A stretch of DNA of 64,000 nucleotides, from contig NZ_CP133548.1 of NCBI RefSeq assembly GCF_031198435.1, forward strand, positions 1,614,501 to 1,678,500, in the 5' to 3' direction. The notes under the pieces are model-generated. The model saw only the letters and a program-made list of their open reading frames with translations, was not told where the DNA came from and did not search any database. The DNA comes from Pleionea litopenaei. GTDB taxonomy: Bacteria; Pseudomonadota; Gammaproteobacteria; Enterobacterales; Kangiellaceae. Of the stretch, positions 27,986 through 37,400 are shown piece after piece (within the stretch, counting starts at the first letter, position 1; each line of letters begins with the position of its first letter). The position numbers were made by a program, and so were the translations under genes.

Positions 27986-29058
27986 TGCTCACTCCAATGG
28001 AACTTAACTCGAGAAGTCACTCCACAGAGCAGAGTGTAGGGAATGGTATCGGCATGAGTCGCCACTTGCTCGACAGGAAGTTCCGGCCCCCACAGTACGA
28101 CCCGATCACCTACCCTGTCAGTATTGTTGCTGCCAATGTCCACGGCGATCATATCCATCGAAACTCGTCCAGCAATGGGCACTATCCGTCCATTCAACCA
28201 AACGGGTGTCCCATTCTTCGCATGCCGGGGATAACCATCGCCATAGCCTATGGCGATAATGGCGACTTGCGTATCTTGCTCAGCTCGCCAATTTGCACCA
28301 TAGCCAACCGACTCTCCGGCTTTGACGGGTTTAATCGTAATGACCTTAGACTCAAGCGTCATCGCAGGTCGCAACTGATGGTCAGAACCTGTCGCGTCTA
28401 ACAACGGAGAGCACCCATACAACATGAGTCCAGGCCTCACCCAATCAAAGTGCGACTCGGGCCAGGCTAAAACGGCGGCAGAGTTCGCTGCGGTTTTCTC
28501 TCCCGATAAGCTCTCTGTCAATCTCTTAAACTCAACCAGCTGCTCTTGTGTCATTGGGTTATGAATATCGTCTGCACAGGCAAAATGCGTCATTAAGCGC
28601 AGATGTCGAATAAAGGGTTTGCTCGATAACCGCTCAAAATTTTCACGAAACTGTTCAGCTGAAAAGCCCAAACGATTCATTTTGGAATCAAGCTTCAGCC
28701 AAATATCCAGCGCCTTTTGCGGAGGATGCTCAAGCAACATCGCCACCTGCTGCTGATTATGAATCACCATTTGCAAATCAAGCTGTTCAATCAGGTCAAG
28801 CTCCGATGCCTCAAATATTCCTTCAAGCAAAATAATGGGCTTATCAATACCTCCATTTCGCAGCTCGATTGCCTCTTCAATGCAGGCAACGGCCAACGCA
28901 TCGGCATGCTCCAAGCATTGCGCAACCTTCACGATTCCGTGACCATAGGCATCAGCTTTGACCACCGCCATGATTTTACTTTGCGGTGCCATGGTACGAA
29001 TAAGTGCTAGATTGTGCTCAATCGCAGACAGATGAATTACAGCTCGAGTCGGTCGCAT
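27982..29058 (-). CDS. alr: Alanine racemase
   Basis: The 358-residue PLP enzyme makes D-alanine for peptidoglycan. The PLP lysine lies in VVKADAYGHG, the catalytic tyrosine region is SVGYGANWRA, and the RVSMDMIAVD segment is also family-typical. The C-terminal beta domain is complete. It is coupled to dnaB by a TAATG overlap; dnaB-alr adjacency is common in gammaproteobacteria. Confidence 0.97.
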   Translation of the reverse strand: MRPTRAVIHLSAIEHNLALIRTMAPQSKIMAVVKADAYGHGIVKVAQCLEHADALAVACIEEAIELRNGGIDKPIILLEGIFEASELDLIEQLDLQMVIHNQQQVAMLLEHPPQKALDIWLKLDSKMNRLGFSAEQFRENFERLSSKPFIRHLRLMTHFACADDIHNPMTQEQLVEFKRLTESLSGEKTAANSAAVLAWPESHFDWVRPGLMLYGCSPLLDATGSDHQLRPAMTLESKVITIKPVKAGESVGYGANWRAEQDTQVAIIAIGYGDGYPRHAKNGTPVWLNGRIVPIAGRVSMDMIAVDIGSNNTDRVGDRVVLWGPELPVEQVATHADTIPYTLLCGVTSRVKFHWSEQ

Positions 29059-30434
29059 TAGAAGCCTTCATCATACTCATAGGCTAAATTAGCAAAGCGG
29101 TTGTAATGTCCTTGGAAGGCTAAATGGACCGTACCAATCGGGCCGTTCCGTTGCTTGCCAATAATGACTTCGGCTTTACCTTTATTGTCTTCGGAGTCTT
29201 TGTTGTAAACCTCATCGCGGTAAACGAACATAATAATGTCGGCGTCTTGCTCAATCGCCCCTGATTCACGTAAGTCTGACATAACAGGCCGCCGATCAGC
29301 ACGTTGTTCCAACGAGCGGTTTAACTGTGACAATGCCATGACCGGTACTTTAAGTTCTTTTGCCAAGGCTTTTAAACTACGAGAGATTTCCGAAATTTCG
29401 AGCGTTCGGTTATCAGACAATCCTGGCACCTGCATCAGCTGTAAATAGTCAATTACGATCAAGCCGATGTCGCCGTGCTCACGCACAACCCGTCTCGCTC
29501 GAGAGCGAACTTCTGAAGGCGAAAGACCAGGCGAGTCATCGATAAACATTTTACAATTATTTTTGAGAATATTGGTGGCCACCATCAGGTTGTCCCAATC
29601 TTTGTCGTCTAAGTGCCCGGTTCGCAACCGAGTCGCATCGACGCCACCAATGGAAGCAAAAGAACGCATCAGCAATTGATTGGCCGGCATCTCCATGCTG
29701 TAAACCAAAACGGGTTTACCGCTGTGAATGGAAGCATGCTCTGCAATATTCATCGCAAAGGTGGTTTTACCCATAGCAGGACGACCAGCAACGATTAATA
29801 AATCGGTTTTTTGTAACCCATTTGTTTTCTTATCTAAATCTTTGAACCCTGTTGAGAGTCCAGTGATGCCGCCCTTAGAGTCAACCGCACTTTGAATGCG
29901 ATCCAGCGTTTCTTGAAGAAAGGTCGATGCGATTTTTAATCCTGCATCTTTGTTTTCTCGCTTTTCAGCGATCTTAAACACCTTCGATTCGGCGCTATCT
30001 AACAATTCATCAGACTTACGGCCCTTCGGAAAAAATGCCGAATCAGCAATGCTATTAGAAACTGAGATCAACTCTCTCAATATTGCTCGCTCGCGAACAA
30101 TGGCCGCATAAGCCTCAATGTTTGCAGCGCTGGGTGTGTTTTTTGCTAACTCACCAAGATAGGCTAAGCCACCGACGTTATCGGCCTCTCCTTCTCGTTC
30201 TAGGAATTCGTGCAGCGTGATCACATCCATCGGCTGATTGTTTTGAGCTAAATAAGAGGTTGCTCGAAAAATAGCCCGATGTTCTTTGGTATAAAAGTCA
30301 TCAGCAACCAGTTTATCGCCAACTTTCTCCCATGCATCGTTATCTAGCATTAACCCGCCTAACACGGACTGCTCAGCTTCGATGGAATGCGGAGGTATCT
30401 TTAACTGGGCGGTTGTTGGGTCTTTTTCAGCCAT
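29058..30434 (-). CDS. dnaB: Replicative DNA helicase DnaB
   Basis: The 458-residue hexameric fork helicase has an N-terminal DnaG-interacting domain (PPHSIEAEQSVLGGLMLDNDAWEKV). The RecA-like motor follows, with Walker A GRPAMGKTTFAMN, Walker B-type LIVIDYLQLM and arginine-finger region segments KALAKELKVPVMALSQLNR and SDLRESGAIEQDADI. No intein is present. It lies downstream of the ribosomal cluster but after a terminator, so it starts its own dnaB-alr-yjbQ unit. Confidence 0.98.
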   Translation of the reverse strand: MAEKDPTTAQLKIPPHSIEAEQSVLGGLMLDNDAWEKVGDKLVADDFYTKEHRAIFRATSYLAQNNQPMDVITLHEFLEREGEADNVGGLAYLGELAKNTPSAANIEAYAAIVRERAILRELISVSNSIADSAFFPKGRKSDELLDSAESKVFKIAEKRENKDAGLKIASTFLQETLDRIQSAVDSKGGITGLSTGFKDLDKKTNGLQKTDLLIVAGRPAMGKTTFAMNIAEHASIHSGKPVLVYSMEMPANQLLMRSFASIGGVDATRLRTGHLDDKDWDNLMVATNILKNNCKMFIDDSPGLSPSEVRSRARRVVREHGDIGLIVIDYLQLMQVPGLSDNRTLEISEISRSLKALAKELKVPVMALSQLNRSLEQRADRRPVMSDLRESGAIEQDADIIMFVYRDEVYNKDSEDNKGKAEVIIGKQRNGPIGTVHLAFQGHYNRFANLAYEYDEGF

Positions 30435-30585
30435 ACGTCTAAATCTGCTTTAATCTGGATTTTAATGAGTTACGGAATGCTCTAACTAATCAGCTATTGT
30501 ATCGAAAAATTGTCTAACAGCTAGGGTCTTTTGCGAAAATTTGGTCACAAATGTACCAAACCTAAGTATTTTTTGTCTGGCATAA

Positions 30586-30611
30586 AAAAAGGGGCTAAAT
30601 AGCCCCTTTTT
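30586..30611 (-). terminator. Terminator of rpsF-rpsR-rplI
   Basis: An 11-bp stem (30586-30596 with 30601-30611) with an AAAT loop, followed by a T-run on the minus strand, lies 18 bp after the rplI stop. Confidence 0.85.
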
Positions 30612-30628
30612 CGGTATCAAGCTATCGC

Positions 30629-31081
30629 TTAAGCAGCTTCTGGTACTACGTTTACCTTGATGGTAACAGTAACATCAGTGTGCAACGCTAGGTCGATTTC
30701 GAACTCACCAGTATTACGGATAACGCCATGTGGCATTTTTACTTCAGCTTTTTCAACTTCAGTACCCGCTGCAGTGATTGCGTCAGCAATGTCACGAGTT
30801 CCGATAGAACCGAACAATTTGCCTTCATCACCAGCATTGGCTGGAATCGTTACGACTAACTCTTTAAGCTTTTCTGCACGAGCTTCAGCGGCAGATAATA
30901 ATTCAGCAGCTTGCTTCTCTAACTCTGCACGACGAGCTTCAAAAGCTTCTAAGTTATCTTTAGTCGCCGGTACAGCTTTACCGTGCGGAACCAAGTAGTT
31001 ACGGCCGTAACCGTTAGCTACTGATACTTTGTCACCTAAGTCACCTAGGTTACGGATTTTTTCCAACAGAATGACTTCCAT
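30629..31081 (-). CDS. rplI: 50S ribosomal protein L9
   Basis: This 150-residue protein is full length. It starts [36 protein letters not shown], the L9 signature, with a long helix linking the N- and C-terminal RNA-binding domains. It is the third gene of the rpsF-rpsR-rplI operon. Confidence 0.98.
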   Translation of the reverse strand: MEVILLEKIRNLGDLGDKVSVANGYGRNYLVPHGKAVPATKDNLEAFEARRAELEKQAAELLSAAEARAEKLKELVVTIPANAGDEGKLFGSIGTRDIADAITAAGTEVEKAEVKMPHGVIRNTGEFEIDLALHTDVTVTIKVNVVPEAA

Positions 31082-31145
31082 CAGTCTTTCCTCTTTAATT
31101 AATCTGACAACTAAGACTCAACATTCATTGAGTCGCTCGTTCGAC

Positions 31146-31373
31146 TTACTTGTGTGAGTCGCTGTACGGCAACAAGGCCAAGAAACGGGCTCGTTTTACC
31201 GCACGCGCTAATTGGCGTTGGTATTTAGAGCTAGTACCAGTAATACGGCTAGGTACGATTTTACCAGTTTCAGTGATGTAGGCTTTTAAAGTGGCCAGAT
31301 CTTTGTAATCAATTTCAGTAACGTTTTCTGCTGTGAAGCGACAGAATTTACGACGACGGAAAAAACGAGACAT
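31146..31373 (-). CDS. rpsR: 30S ribosomal protein S18
   Basis: The 75-residue protein has the start [13 protein letters not shown] and ends LPYSDSHK, typical for S18. The frame extends two codons to a TTG at 31379, but the ATG at 31373 is correct because AGGAGG lies 8 nt upstream. It binds with S6 to the 30S platform. It lies between rpsF and rplI. Confidence 0.97.
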   Translation of the reverse strand: MSRFFRRRKFCRFTAENVTEIDYKDLATLKAYITETGKIVPSRITGTSSKYQRQLARAVKRARFLALLPYSDSHK

Positions 31374-31389
31374 GTTCAATTCCTCCTAG

Positions 31390-31785
31390 TTATTCAGCCG
31401 CAGCTTCTTCTGCAGTTGATTCGGTTTCAGATGAGTCCTTAGCAGGTGCAGATGAACGCTCAGAGCTGTCGTCTTTTGCTAGAGGAGATGCTTCAGTGAT
31501 AGGACCTTTACGACGAATGGTCATATGACGAAGAACGGCATCGTTGAATCGGAAAATGTTCTCAATTTCTTCAACAGCAGCAAAGTCACACTCGATGTTC
31601 ATTAACACGTAATGCGCTTTGTGTACGTTTTCGATGGCGTAAGCCAGTTGGCGACGACCCCAGTCTTCTAGACGGTGGATTTTGCCTTCTGCTTCAGTCA
31701 CGATGTTGGTGTACTTCTCGATCATTGCAGGTACTTGATCGCTTTGATCAGGGTGCACCATGAATACGATTTCGTAGTGATTCAT
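31390..31785 (-). CDS. rpsF: 30S ribosomal protein S6
   Basis: The ATG at 31785 ([18 protein letters not shown]) is chosen over an in-frame ATG at 31812, since AAGGAG sits 7 nt upstream and the S6 family starts here. It has 131 residues with an acidic Ser/Glu/Ala-rich tail of about 35 residues. In E. coli S6 the tail receives glutamates from RimK; this tail ends in AEEAAAE, which fits. It is first in its operon. Confidence 0.97.
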   Translation of the reverse strand: MNHYEIVFMVHPDQSDQVPAMIEKYTNIVTEAEGKIHRLEDWGRRQLAYAIENVHKAHYVLMNIECDFAAVEEIENIFRFNDAVLRHMTIRRKGPITEASPLAKDDSSERSSAPAKDSSETESTAEEAAAE

Positions 31786-31861
31786 TAATTTCTCCTTTTG
31801 GATTCCAGCCATTACTTCATTTTTTTGAGTAATAACAAGGAGTTAACCAAATTGTAATAAA

Positions 31862-31882
31862 TTTTCTGCTGAGTGCAGAAAA
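31862..31882 (-). other. Hairpin in the rpsF operon leader
   Basis: An 8-bp stem (31862-31869 with 31875-31882) with a 5-nt loop lies between the promoter and rpsF. The S6:S18 complex is known to bind leader RNA of this operon in several bacteria; I could not confirm the CCG-containing motif here. Confidence 0.35.
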
Positions 31883-31892
31883 CGAGCGGCGG

Positions 31893-31921
31893 ATTATACG
31901 CGGAGCCGGGTAAAGGATCAA
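31893..31921 (-). promoter_or_regulatory. Promoter of the rpsF operon
   Basis: The minus strand has TTGATC (31916-31921), a 17-bp spacer and a perfect TATAAT (31893-31898), about 110 bp upstream of rpsF. Confidence 0.65.
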
Positions 31922-32038
31922 CCGGTTTATCGTCTGACAAACCGCATGAGTACAGGGGATGCGTCGAAGTTTTTGAATATCAAACACCCATTAACTTCGG
32001 TTTGCCAAGTGTGCCTGCACCGGGCGGCATCCAAGATT

Positions 32039-32117
32039 GGTAATAAGCCGCAACTGGTAATAAGCCGCAACTGGTAATAAGCCGCAACTGGTAATAAGCC
32101 GCAACTGGTAATAAGCC
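32039..32117. repeat. Perfect 17-bp tandem repeat, 4 copies plus a partial
   Basis: The unit GGTAATAAGCCGCAACT is repeated exactly at 32039, 32056, 32073 and 32090, with an 11-bp partial copy at 32107. Copies are identical, so this tract is young or actively maintained. It lies in the 500-bp gap between the rpsF promoter and the pilin cluster. No other feature was recognised in that gap. Confidence 0.9.
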
Positions 32118-32312
32118 CAAAGTGTAATAAATCATTGCGACCGCTGACTACTGCTTCCGATGCGATACCTTATGCTCAGAGTGCAACCAAAGAAAACTTC
32201 GGTAAGAATGAACGTTTCTAGTTTGGGCTCATGTTCGAGCTTTTAGGATTAATTAAAACAAGGACGTTAAGGGCCGCATCAACGCAGGCATTGACTACTA
32301 GGTATTTTATTT

Positions 32313-32933
32313 ATGCCATGCAGATTAGGCTTCTACAAAAAAATTAGCCAGCTCTTTTTAGAGTGCTTTTTTAGAAAGGTCTCTTTTCTAGAGAGCTCTT
32401 ATGAAGAAAGCCGATTAAAGAAAAAAGTCTTTAATACCGAAATATGGGACACGAAAATAGTGAATACAGCAATCGCTCGCCGAGTGGCCAAGCAGGTTTA
32501 TCACGCGAAATCTCTGACGTTAATGGAATGGATGTTTCGCTTGTCGGTCGATATTTTACTGGCGGTCGTGACTATTATATTAGTCACCGGATTACTCTCC
32601 CATTTCATACCTCAACTTCTCAACTCAGCCAAACGGGCAGAGTCAGATTTTATGTTGACGTCAGCGCGAGTCGATTGGATAACCTTGAGTGCCCATGATG
32701 GTTCAATCATCATGGATGACAAAGAGAACGACGTATGTTGGACCGTCGCGCAACAAAACTATTCACACCCTGAGCGAGACGACAAAGCGTGTCGAGTCGA
32801 AACCAATCAGTTAACGATTTTAGTTAAAAATAAACAACAACAAGAACTGGGATATACCTATGTTTTTAAACAAAGTATGCCGCTGTCTCCAATTAAGACA
32901 GTTCGACTTCCTTATGTAAAAGCCGATCAATAA
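32313..32933 (+). CDS. Single-pass membrane protein upstream of an orphan pilin cluster
   Basis: This frame of up to 206 residues has one membrane segment (LSVDILLAVVTIILVTGLLSHFI) and a C-terminal extracytoplasmic domain with two cysteines (DVCWTV, KACRVE) that could pair. The start is uncertain: ATG 32313 gives a Phe/Lys-rich N-terminus coded by locally repetitive DNA, while GTG 32461 gives a compact 157-residue protein. I recognise no family. It precedes the GspF-like and pilin genes by 14 bp, so it is probably an assembly or anchoring partner of the pilin. Confidence 0.6.
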   Translation: MPCRLGFYKKISQLFLECFFRKVSFLESSYEESRLKKKVFNTEIWDTKIVNTAIARRVAKQVYHAKSLTLMEWMFRLSVDILLAVVTIILVTGLLSHFIPQLLNSAKRAESDFMLTSARVDWITLSAHDGSIIMDDKENDVCWTVAQQNYSHPERDDKACRVETNQLTILVKNKQQQELGYTYVFKQSMPLSPIKTVRLPYVKADQ

Positions 32934-32947
32934 CAACAAGGATTCCT

Positions 32948-33840
32948 ATGAGCCGACCATTGTCTGCAAATGTAGATTTTGTCGCGAGATTGCTGACACA
33001 AATCTACTCAGAAAAAAAGACTTTGCTCTCGCTTTAGACGAGTTAAAGCAAGAAGATGACTTAGATGTACAATCGCACTTACGTCGATTAGAAGAACTTT
33101 ATGCCGTGCACAAGTCATGGTCGAAAGCTTGCGAAGCTTGGGCACCTAATCATCCATTAAACTTACTTTTGCAAGATAAAAGCTTAAAGTCATCTCGACT
33201 CGCCGCCGTTAGTAATGCTTTGCTTAGTAAAGACCAAGTTTTTACAACCATCACCACCCAACTCATTCTTAATTTAAGCTACTTATTAGTGTTGTTGGTT
33301 TTAGTGACCATTATCCATGCAACTATGAATCTATTTGTTCTGCCCCAGTTTAATGAGATTTTCGAGTCCTTTGGATCAGAGTTACCGTCGTTCTCATTGT
33401 TTACACTAGAGTTCAGCAGCGTGCTGACGGTGTTGTTAATTCTTCTAACTATTTTACTTTTTATTGTCAGCTTTAGTCTAAAAAAGGCCCAACGACTCAA
33501 CCATAAACCGAGTTGGATAGTCAGGTTAATACCTCCGGTCGCTGCCATTTACAGCAACAGCCAGAAACTCGAGAGAACCATTGCTGACTTTGCCTATCCG
33601 AAACACTCAGAGTCAACCGACTCCGATCAAGAAAAACGCATTGCGCTGGCCGAGAAGTTTGCTATTGGCGATCAAGAAGTTGCGCTGATCACTTCAGATT
33701 TGTTGAGCGAATTTGAACGCAAGGCTTTATTTAAGAGCCGACTATTAACCGTCACAGTGCAGTTATTAGTCGTGTATACCATCGCCTCATTACTGATTGC
33801 ATTTTACTTACCCATATTTCAACTAGGAGTTATCCAATGA
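32948..33840 (+). CDS. GspF/PilC-like membrane protein, expressed through a -1 frameshift or broken
   Basis: An ATG at 32948 with AAGGA upstream opens a frame that ends at TAG 33035. The second frame, open to 33840, has no good start of its own (GTG 33106) but reads sensibly upstream from 33019 ([30 protein letters not shown]). The two join at A-AAA-AAG (33013-33019), in phase as X-XXY-YYZ, the classic dnaX-type slippery heptamer. A perfect 6-bp hairpin (33031-33049) follows 11 nt later. The joined product would be about 297 residues with three membrane segments and the GspF-like end [11 protein letters not shown]. The alternative is a one-base loss in an A8 run. Confidence 0.6.
33013..33049 (+). 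promoter_or_regulatory. Candidate -1 frameshift signal: slippery heptamer plus hairpin
   Basis: A-AAA-AAG at 33013-33019 is in the zero frame as GAA-AAA-AAG. A stem GCTTTA/TAAAGC (33031-33036 with 33044-33049, 7-nt loop) follows. The zero-frame stop lies inside the hairpin at 33035-33037. No clear upstream Shine-Dalgarno-like stimulator was seen. Confidence 0.5.
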
Positions 33841-34322
33841 ATCAAGTCAAAGGATTCACTTTAATCGAATTAATGATTGTCGTTTCGATCATTGGTATTT
33901 TGGCTGCCATAGCACTGCCAGCTTATCAAGCTTACGTTATTCGTGCTCAAATTGTGGAAGGGTTTACCCTTAGCGAAGAACTTAAACCGGCCATCAAAGA
34001 GTTTTACAAAGATCGTGGACGCTTTCCAAAAGACAATCGAGAAGCAGGACTACCTGAAGCCAATAAACTGATCGGCAATTATGTCAGCGGCGTTGAAATT
34101 AGTGACGGCGCTATTCATATTACTTTTGGTCAAAAAATTAACTTGCACATCAAAGATAAAGTGATGAGTATTCGGCCTCTCGTTGTCACTGGCAGTCCAA
34201 TGAGCCCAATGAGTTGGCTTTGCGGTAATGGAGAAACGCCCAATGGTATGGAGCCGATTGGCGAAAATAAGACATCACTAGAGCATGTCTACATGCCTTC
34301 AGCCTGTCGTGGTTATCCTTAA
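33837..34322 (+). CDS. Type IV pilin-like protein
   Basis: The 161-residue protein has a short leader MNQVKG, with cleavage expected before Phe7, then the type IVa N-terminal helix [25 protein letters not shown] with the conserved Glu5. Near the C-terminus two cysteines (WLCGNG and SACRGY) can form the pilin D-loop. It overlaps the GspF-like gene by ATGA and is followed by a strong terminator. No pilus ATPase, prepilin peptidase or secretin gene is nearby, so it must use other machinery if assembled. Confidence 0.9.
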   Translation: MNQVKGFTLIELMIVVSIIGILAAIALPAYQAYVIRAQIVEGFTLSEELKPAIKEFYKDRGRFPKDNREAGLPEANKLIGNYVSGVEISDGAIHITFGQKINLHIKDKVMSIRPLVVTGSPMSPMSWLCGNGETPNGMEPIGENKTSLEHVYMPSACRGYP

Positions 34323-34366
34323 GCGCATCTTGATTCTTACGTTGAAAACCTTTTGTTTTCTAACAT

Positions 34367-34396
34367 AAAAAAAAGGCGCATGAAGCGCCTTTTTTT
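34367..34396. terminator. Bidirectional terminator after the pilin gene
   Basis: A GGCGC/GCGCC stem is extended by an A-run and a T-run. It serves the pilin cluster (+) and the 1417-residue envelope protein gene (-), which converge here. Confidence 0.8.
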
Positions 34397-34415
34397 ATTG
34401 CACAATGACTCTCAG

Positions 34416-37400
34416 TTACTCAGGCTTCGCAGAGTCTCTATCAGCCAAGCCTCCTTCAGCAGAATCCCCCTCACCAGAATCTCTTTCAGCATGTTCACTC
34501 TTTGAAGAATTATCCGCTGCAGAATTATCCGTTGAAGAATTATCCGTTGAAGAATCAAGTTCTCCATCTTGATGGTTAGACGACTGAGTAGACGACATGG
34601 CTTTGTTTGCAGCTGGCTGCTTTTTAGGGGTTTTCGGTCGACTGCGTAAAAACTCCGACTCATTAAGCACGCTCCATCCCCATTTTATCCATTTAACGAT
34701 TGAGAAAGCTAACCAAAGAGCCCAGGCCAACATCAGTGTTTTAAAGACCCACAGAGGCAAAGAATAAATCGCCACGTCTGGAATCGCTCCACTGCTCTTA
34801 TCGAGGTACCATTGCAACAAGTACCCGTTCGAACCATTCCCCATAATTCCCATATCAGGACGGCTTAATAGCCCCATTGGTATTGCGACTAACAAACTAA
34901 TAATGGTGAGCACACTAAATATTGCCAGTAAAATCTGGGCAACATTGAAACCATCGACGCCTAGCTTATCGCGGAATCGACCATGGGCAGCAAGCGCCAA
35001 CATCCACACGGTGACCAACACCAACAATCCCCAACTCTGCATGCTCAAACCCAACCCTAGCAGCAACCACTGATAGGCTTTAATCGGAAGGATTTTGGTT
35101 CGCCATAAAATTAACGCCAAGGCTAAAAAGGCAAGCAGTTCTCCCCAATAAATAATGGCCGGACCAATAACTGGGCCGCTGGTCCAAATAATCCAACGGT
35201 CGCTCGGTACCTTCCAACTAATGGATAAATTGCTGACCGGAGCTTTTAAATCTATCTCAGGTAAACTCGAATAGAAGCTCATGTTTTGGTTACGTGTCCA
35301 ATGCAACATCAACTGATGTTGCCCTGGTGCGGTCGTGTAGTCGACATCTCCTTCTTGCAGTTGCAAATACACTTCACTGCCATCGAGCCATGACTTAAGA
35401 TGATCTCCTTCACCTAATCTTAAACTACTTTGTCCACCGCGAGAACTGCGATATTGTGTCGAGAGTTTTAGCGATTCTTGCAGTTGCCCTGGCGTGACCA
35501 TCAACTCAAGTTTATCGAATGCCAAACTTTCTCCTTCTATCGGCTTCGGAGCTTCCAGATTAAGCGTTAAGGATTCACCTTTACGCGGCAAATAACGGAA
35601 TTCCCAAAGATCATTGCGATCAATCGACTCTGGCCAAACAGGATTAACGCCATTCACTTCAAAGCGCCACTGGTGAGCGACTAACACTAACCACTCTTCA
35701 ACGAAGGCGGCATCCGTAGCAACCGATAGCTCAAGTTGCGACTGTCGTTCAATGGATGATCGCCAATCGACGGAGTCTTCATCAGAAAGAAGTTGCAATT
35801 GAATAGCGCCATCTTTGATTTGCGACTGCTGAGTGATGACTCGCTCAAAGGGTAACAAAGGCACAGAGACATTAATTTCGCCACTCGTTGGAGCAATTCG
35901 TTCTACCGTGGTATGAACCTCCCAGCGCGTATCGAACCAAAACCGACGCTTGATCGTTACCATCGGCTGAATGCTAACTGCTTGAGAATTGTTGTTCGCA
36001 ACACTCGGCGATTCATTCGACACGGCACTGTCTTTGGCAATCGCACTGGGATGTTTTACTAAGGTCAATGCATTCCCAGAGAGACTGCCATTGTGAACAC
36101 CTTCGGTCGACCAGATCGAGGATAGGTTTTGAATGTTATACGGCTTCATTGGGAAGTTAATTGCGAATGAACTGCGCTTAGAAATAATACCGCTTAAGGC
36201 AATTTTTTGACGTCCTTTTTCAACAAATAACCAGTCTTGATTATCTTTTCGTACCACCCAGTTGCTCGGGCGATCATTGATTCTCACATCGGTTAAATGC
36301 CACTCACTCGAGTGCGGTAGCGGAATCGCTACGTCAGCCAACGCATCCGCTCGCAGTTCAAGTATCAAAAGATCATTTTTGTCACGCACATCATTTAATA
36401 CTCGAACACCCGATAACGTAACGCAATGCGGTGCACACTCTTCTGGTTGATGGAGCCATTGTTGTAACTCTTTCAACACGGCATTAGACGGCACTTCGCT
36501 GAAACCCGACTGAGAAAATGGAGTAATCGCAATCAACAACAACAAAGGTGTAAGTGACTTAAACTGATTGATACTCAATTTTTGCGGCCACTGACGCATG
36601 GCGAGAAAATACACACTCGCAAACAAACCTAGAATCATTACTAAACGCCACAGTGTCATCATCCAGGGAGAAGCAATGACAAGTCCGACGGTTTGCTCAC
36701 GGCTCACTGGCGAATTCCATTCGACACGATATTCATTCCACTGCCAATTAGGTTTTCCGGCACCGGTTTGTACGACGGTATTTTCTTCGTAGCGTTGCAT
36801 CACATCTGATCGTTTGATGCGACTTCCGGTCACTGTGATTTTTGATACAGACTTTTCTTCCAGCGCTGGGCCCTGTGTTCTTGGTTTACTTGGTGGAGCA
36901 CTCAACAACTCGGGTGCAGCGTCTGAAAAATTATTGCCATAACTACTGGTCGGTGAATAATGTTCTAATTGCGGATGAATAAGTACGCGTATTTGTTGCA
37001 CCGTAAACAGACCTAGCAAAACAATAAAACTCAAAACAGATAGCCCCAAATAAATACGTTTAATCCACACCCACACATTATTTTTTAAGGCTGTTTGCTG
37101 GTAGAGTATAAACGCCAACAATAAATTAGTCAGGGAGACGAGAGGCGCTCCTTGTTCATGAAACATTAATGTCATCGATACGCCCGCGGTAACCGCTAAG
37201 ATTTTCGAGCCATAATGGACGCACAAGGCAACGACAATCATCAACCAAAATAAATCCCATAAACTCCACTTGTTCAGCCAGCCATTATTAAACTCAGCAC
37301 CCGTAGCCATTAACAAGCGGTTTGCAGGTGGTAAACTCAGTTGCCAAGTGACCTTTTCAAACGAACTAGACCAACCGCTAACCGGAACCGTCGACGTTGC

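Noticed and set aside
32039-32117. CRISPR array
   Set aside because: Units are 17 bp and directly adjacent with no unique spacers; no cas genes are in the window.
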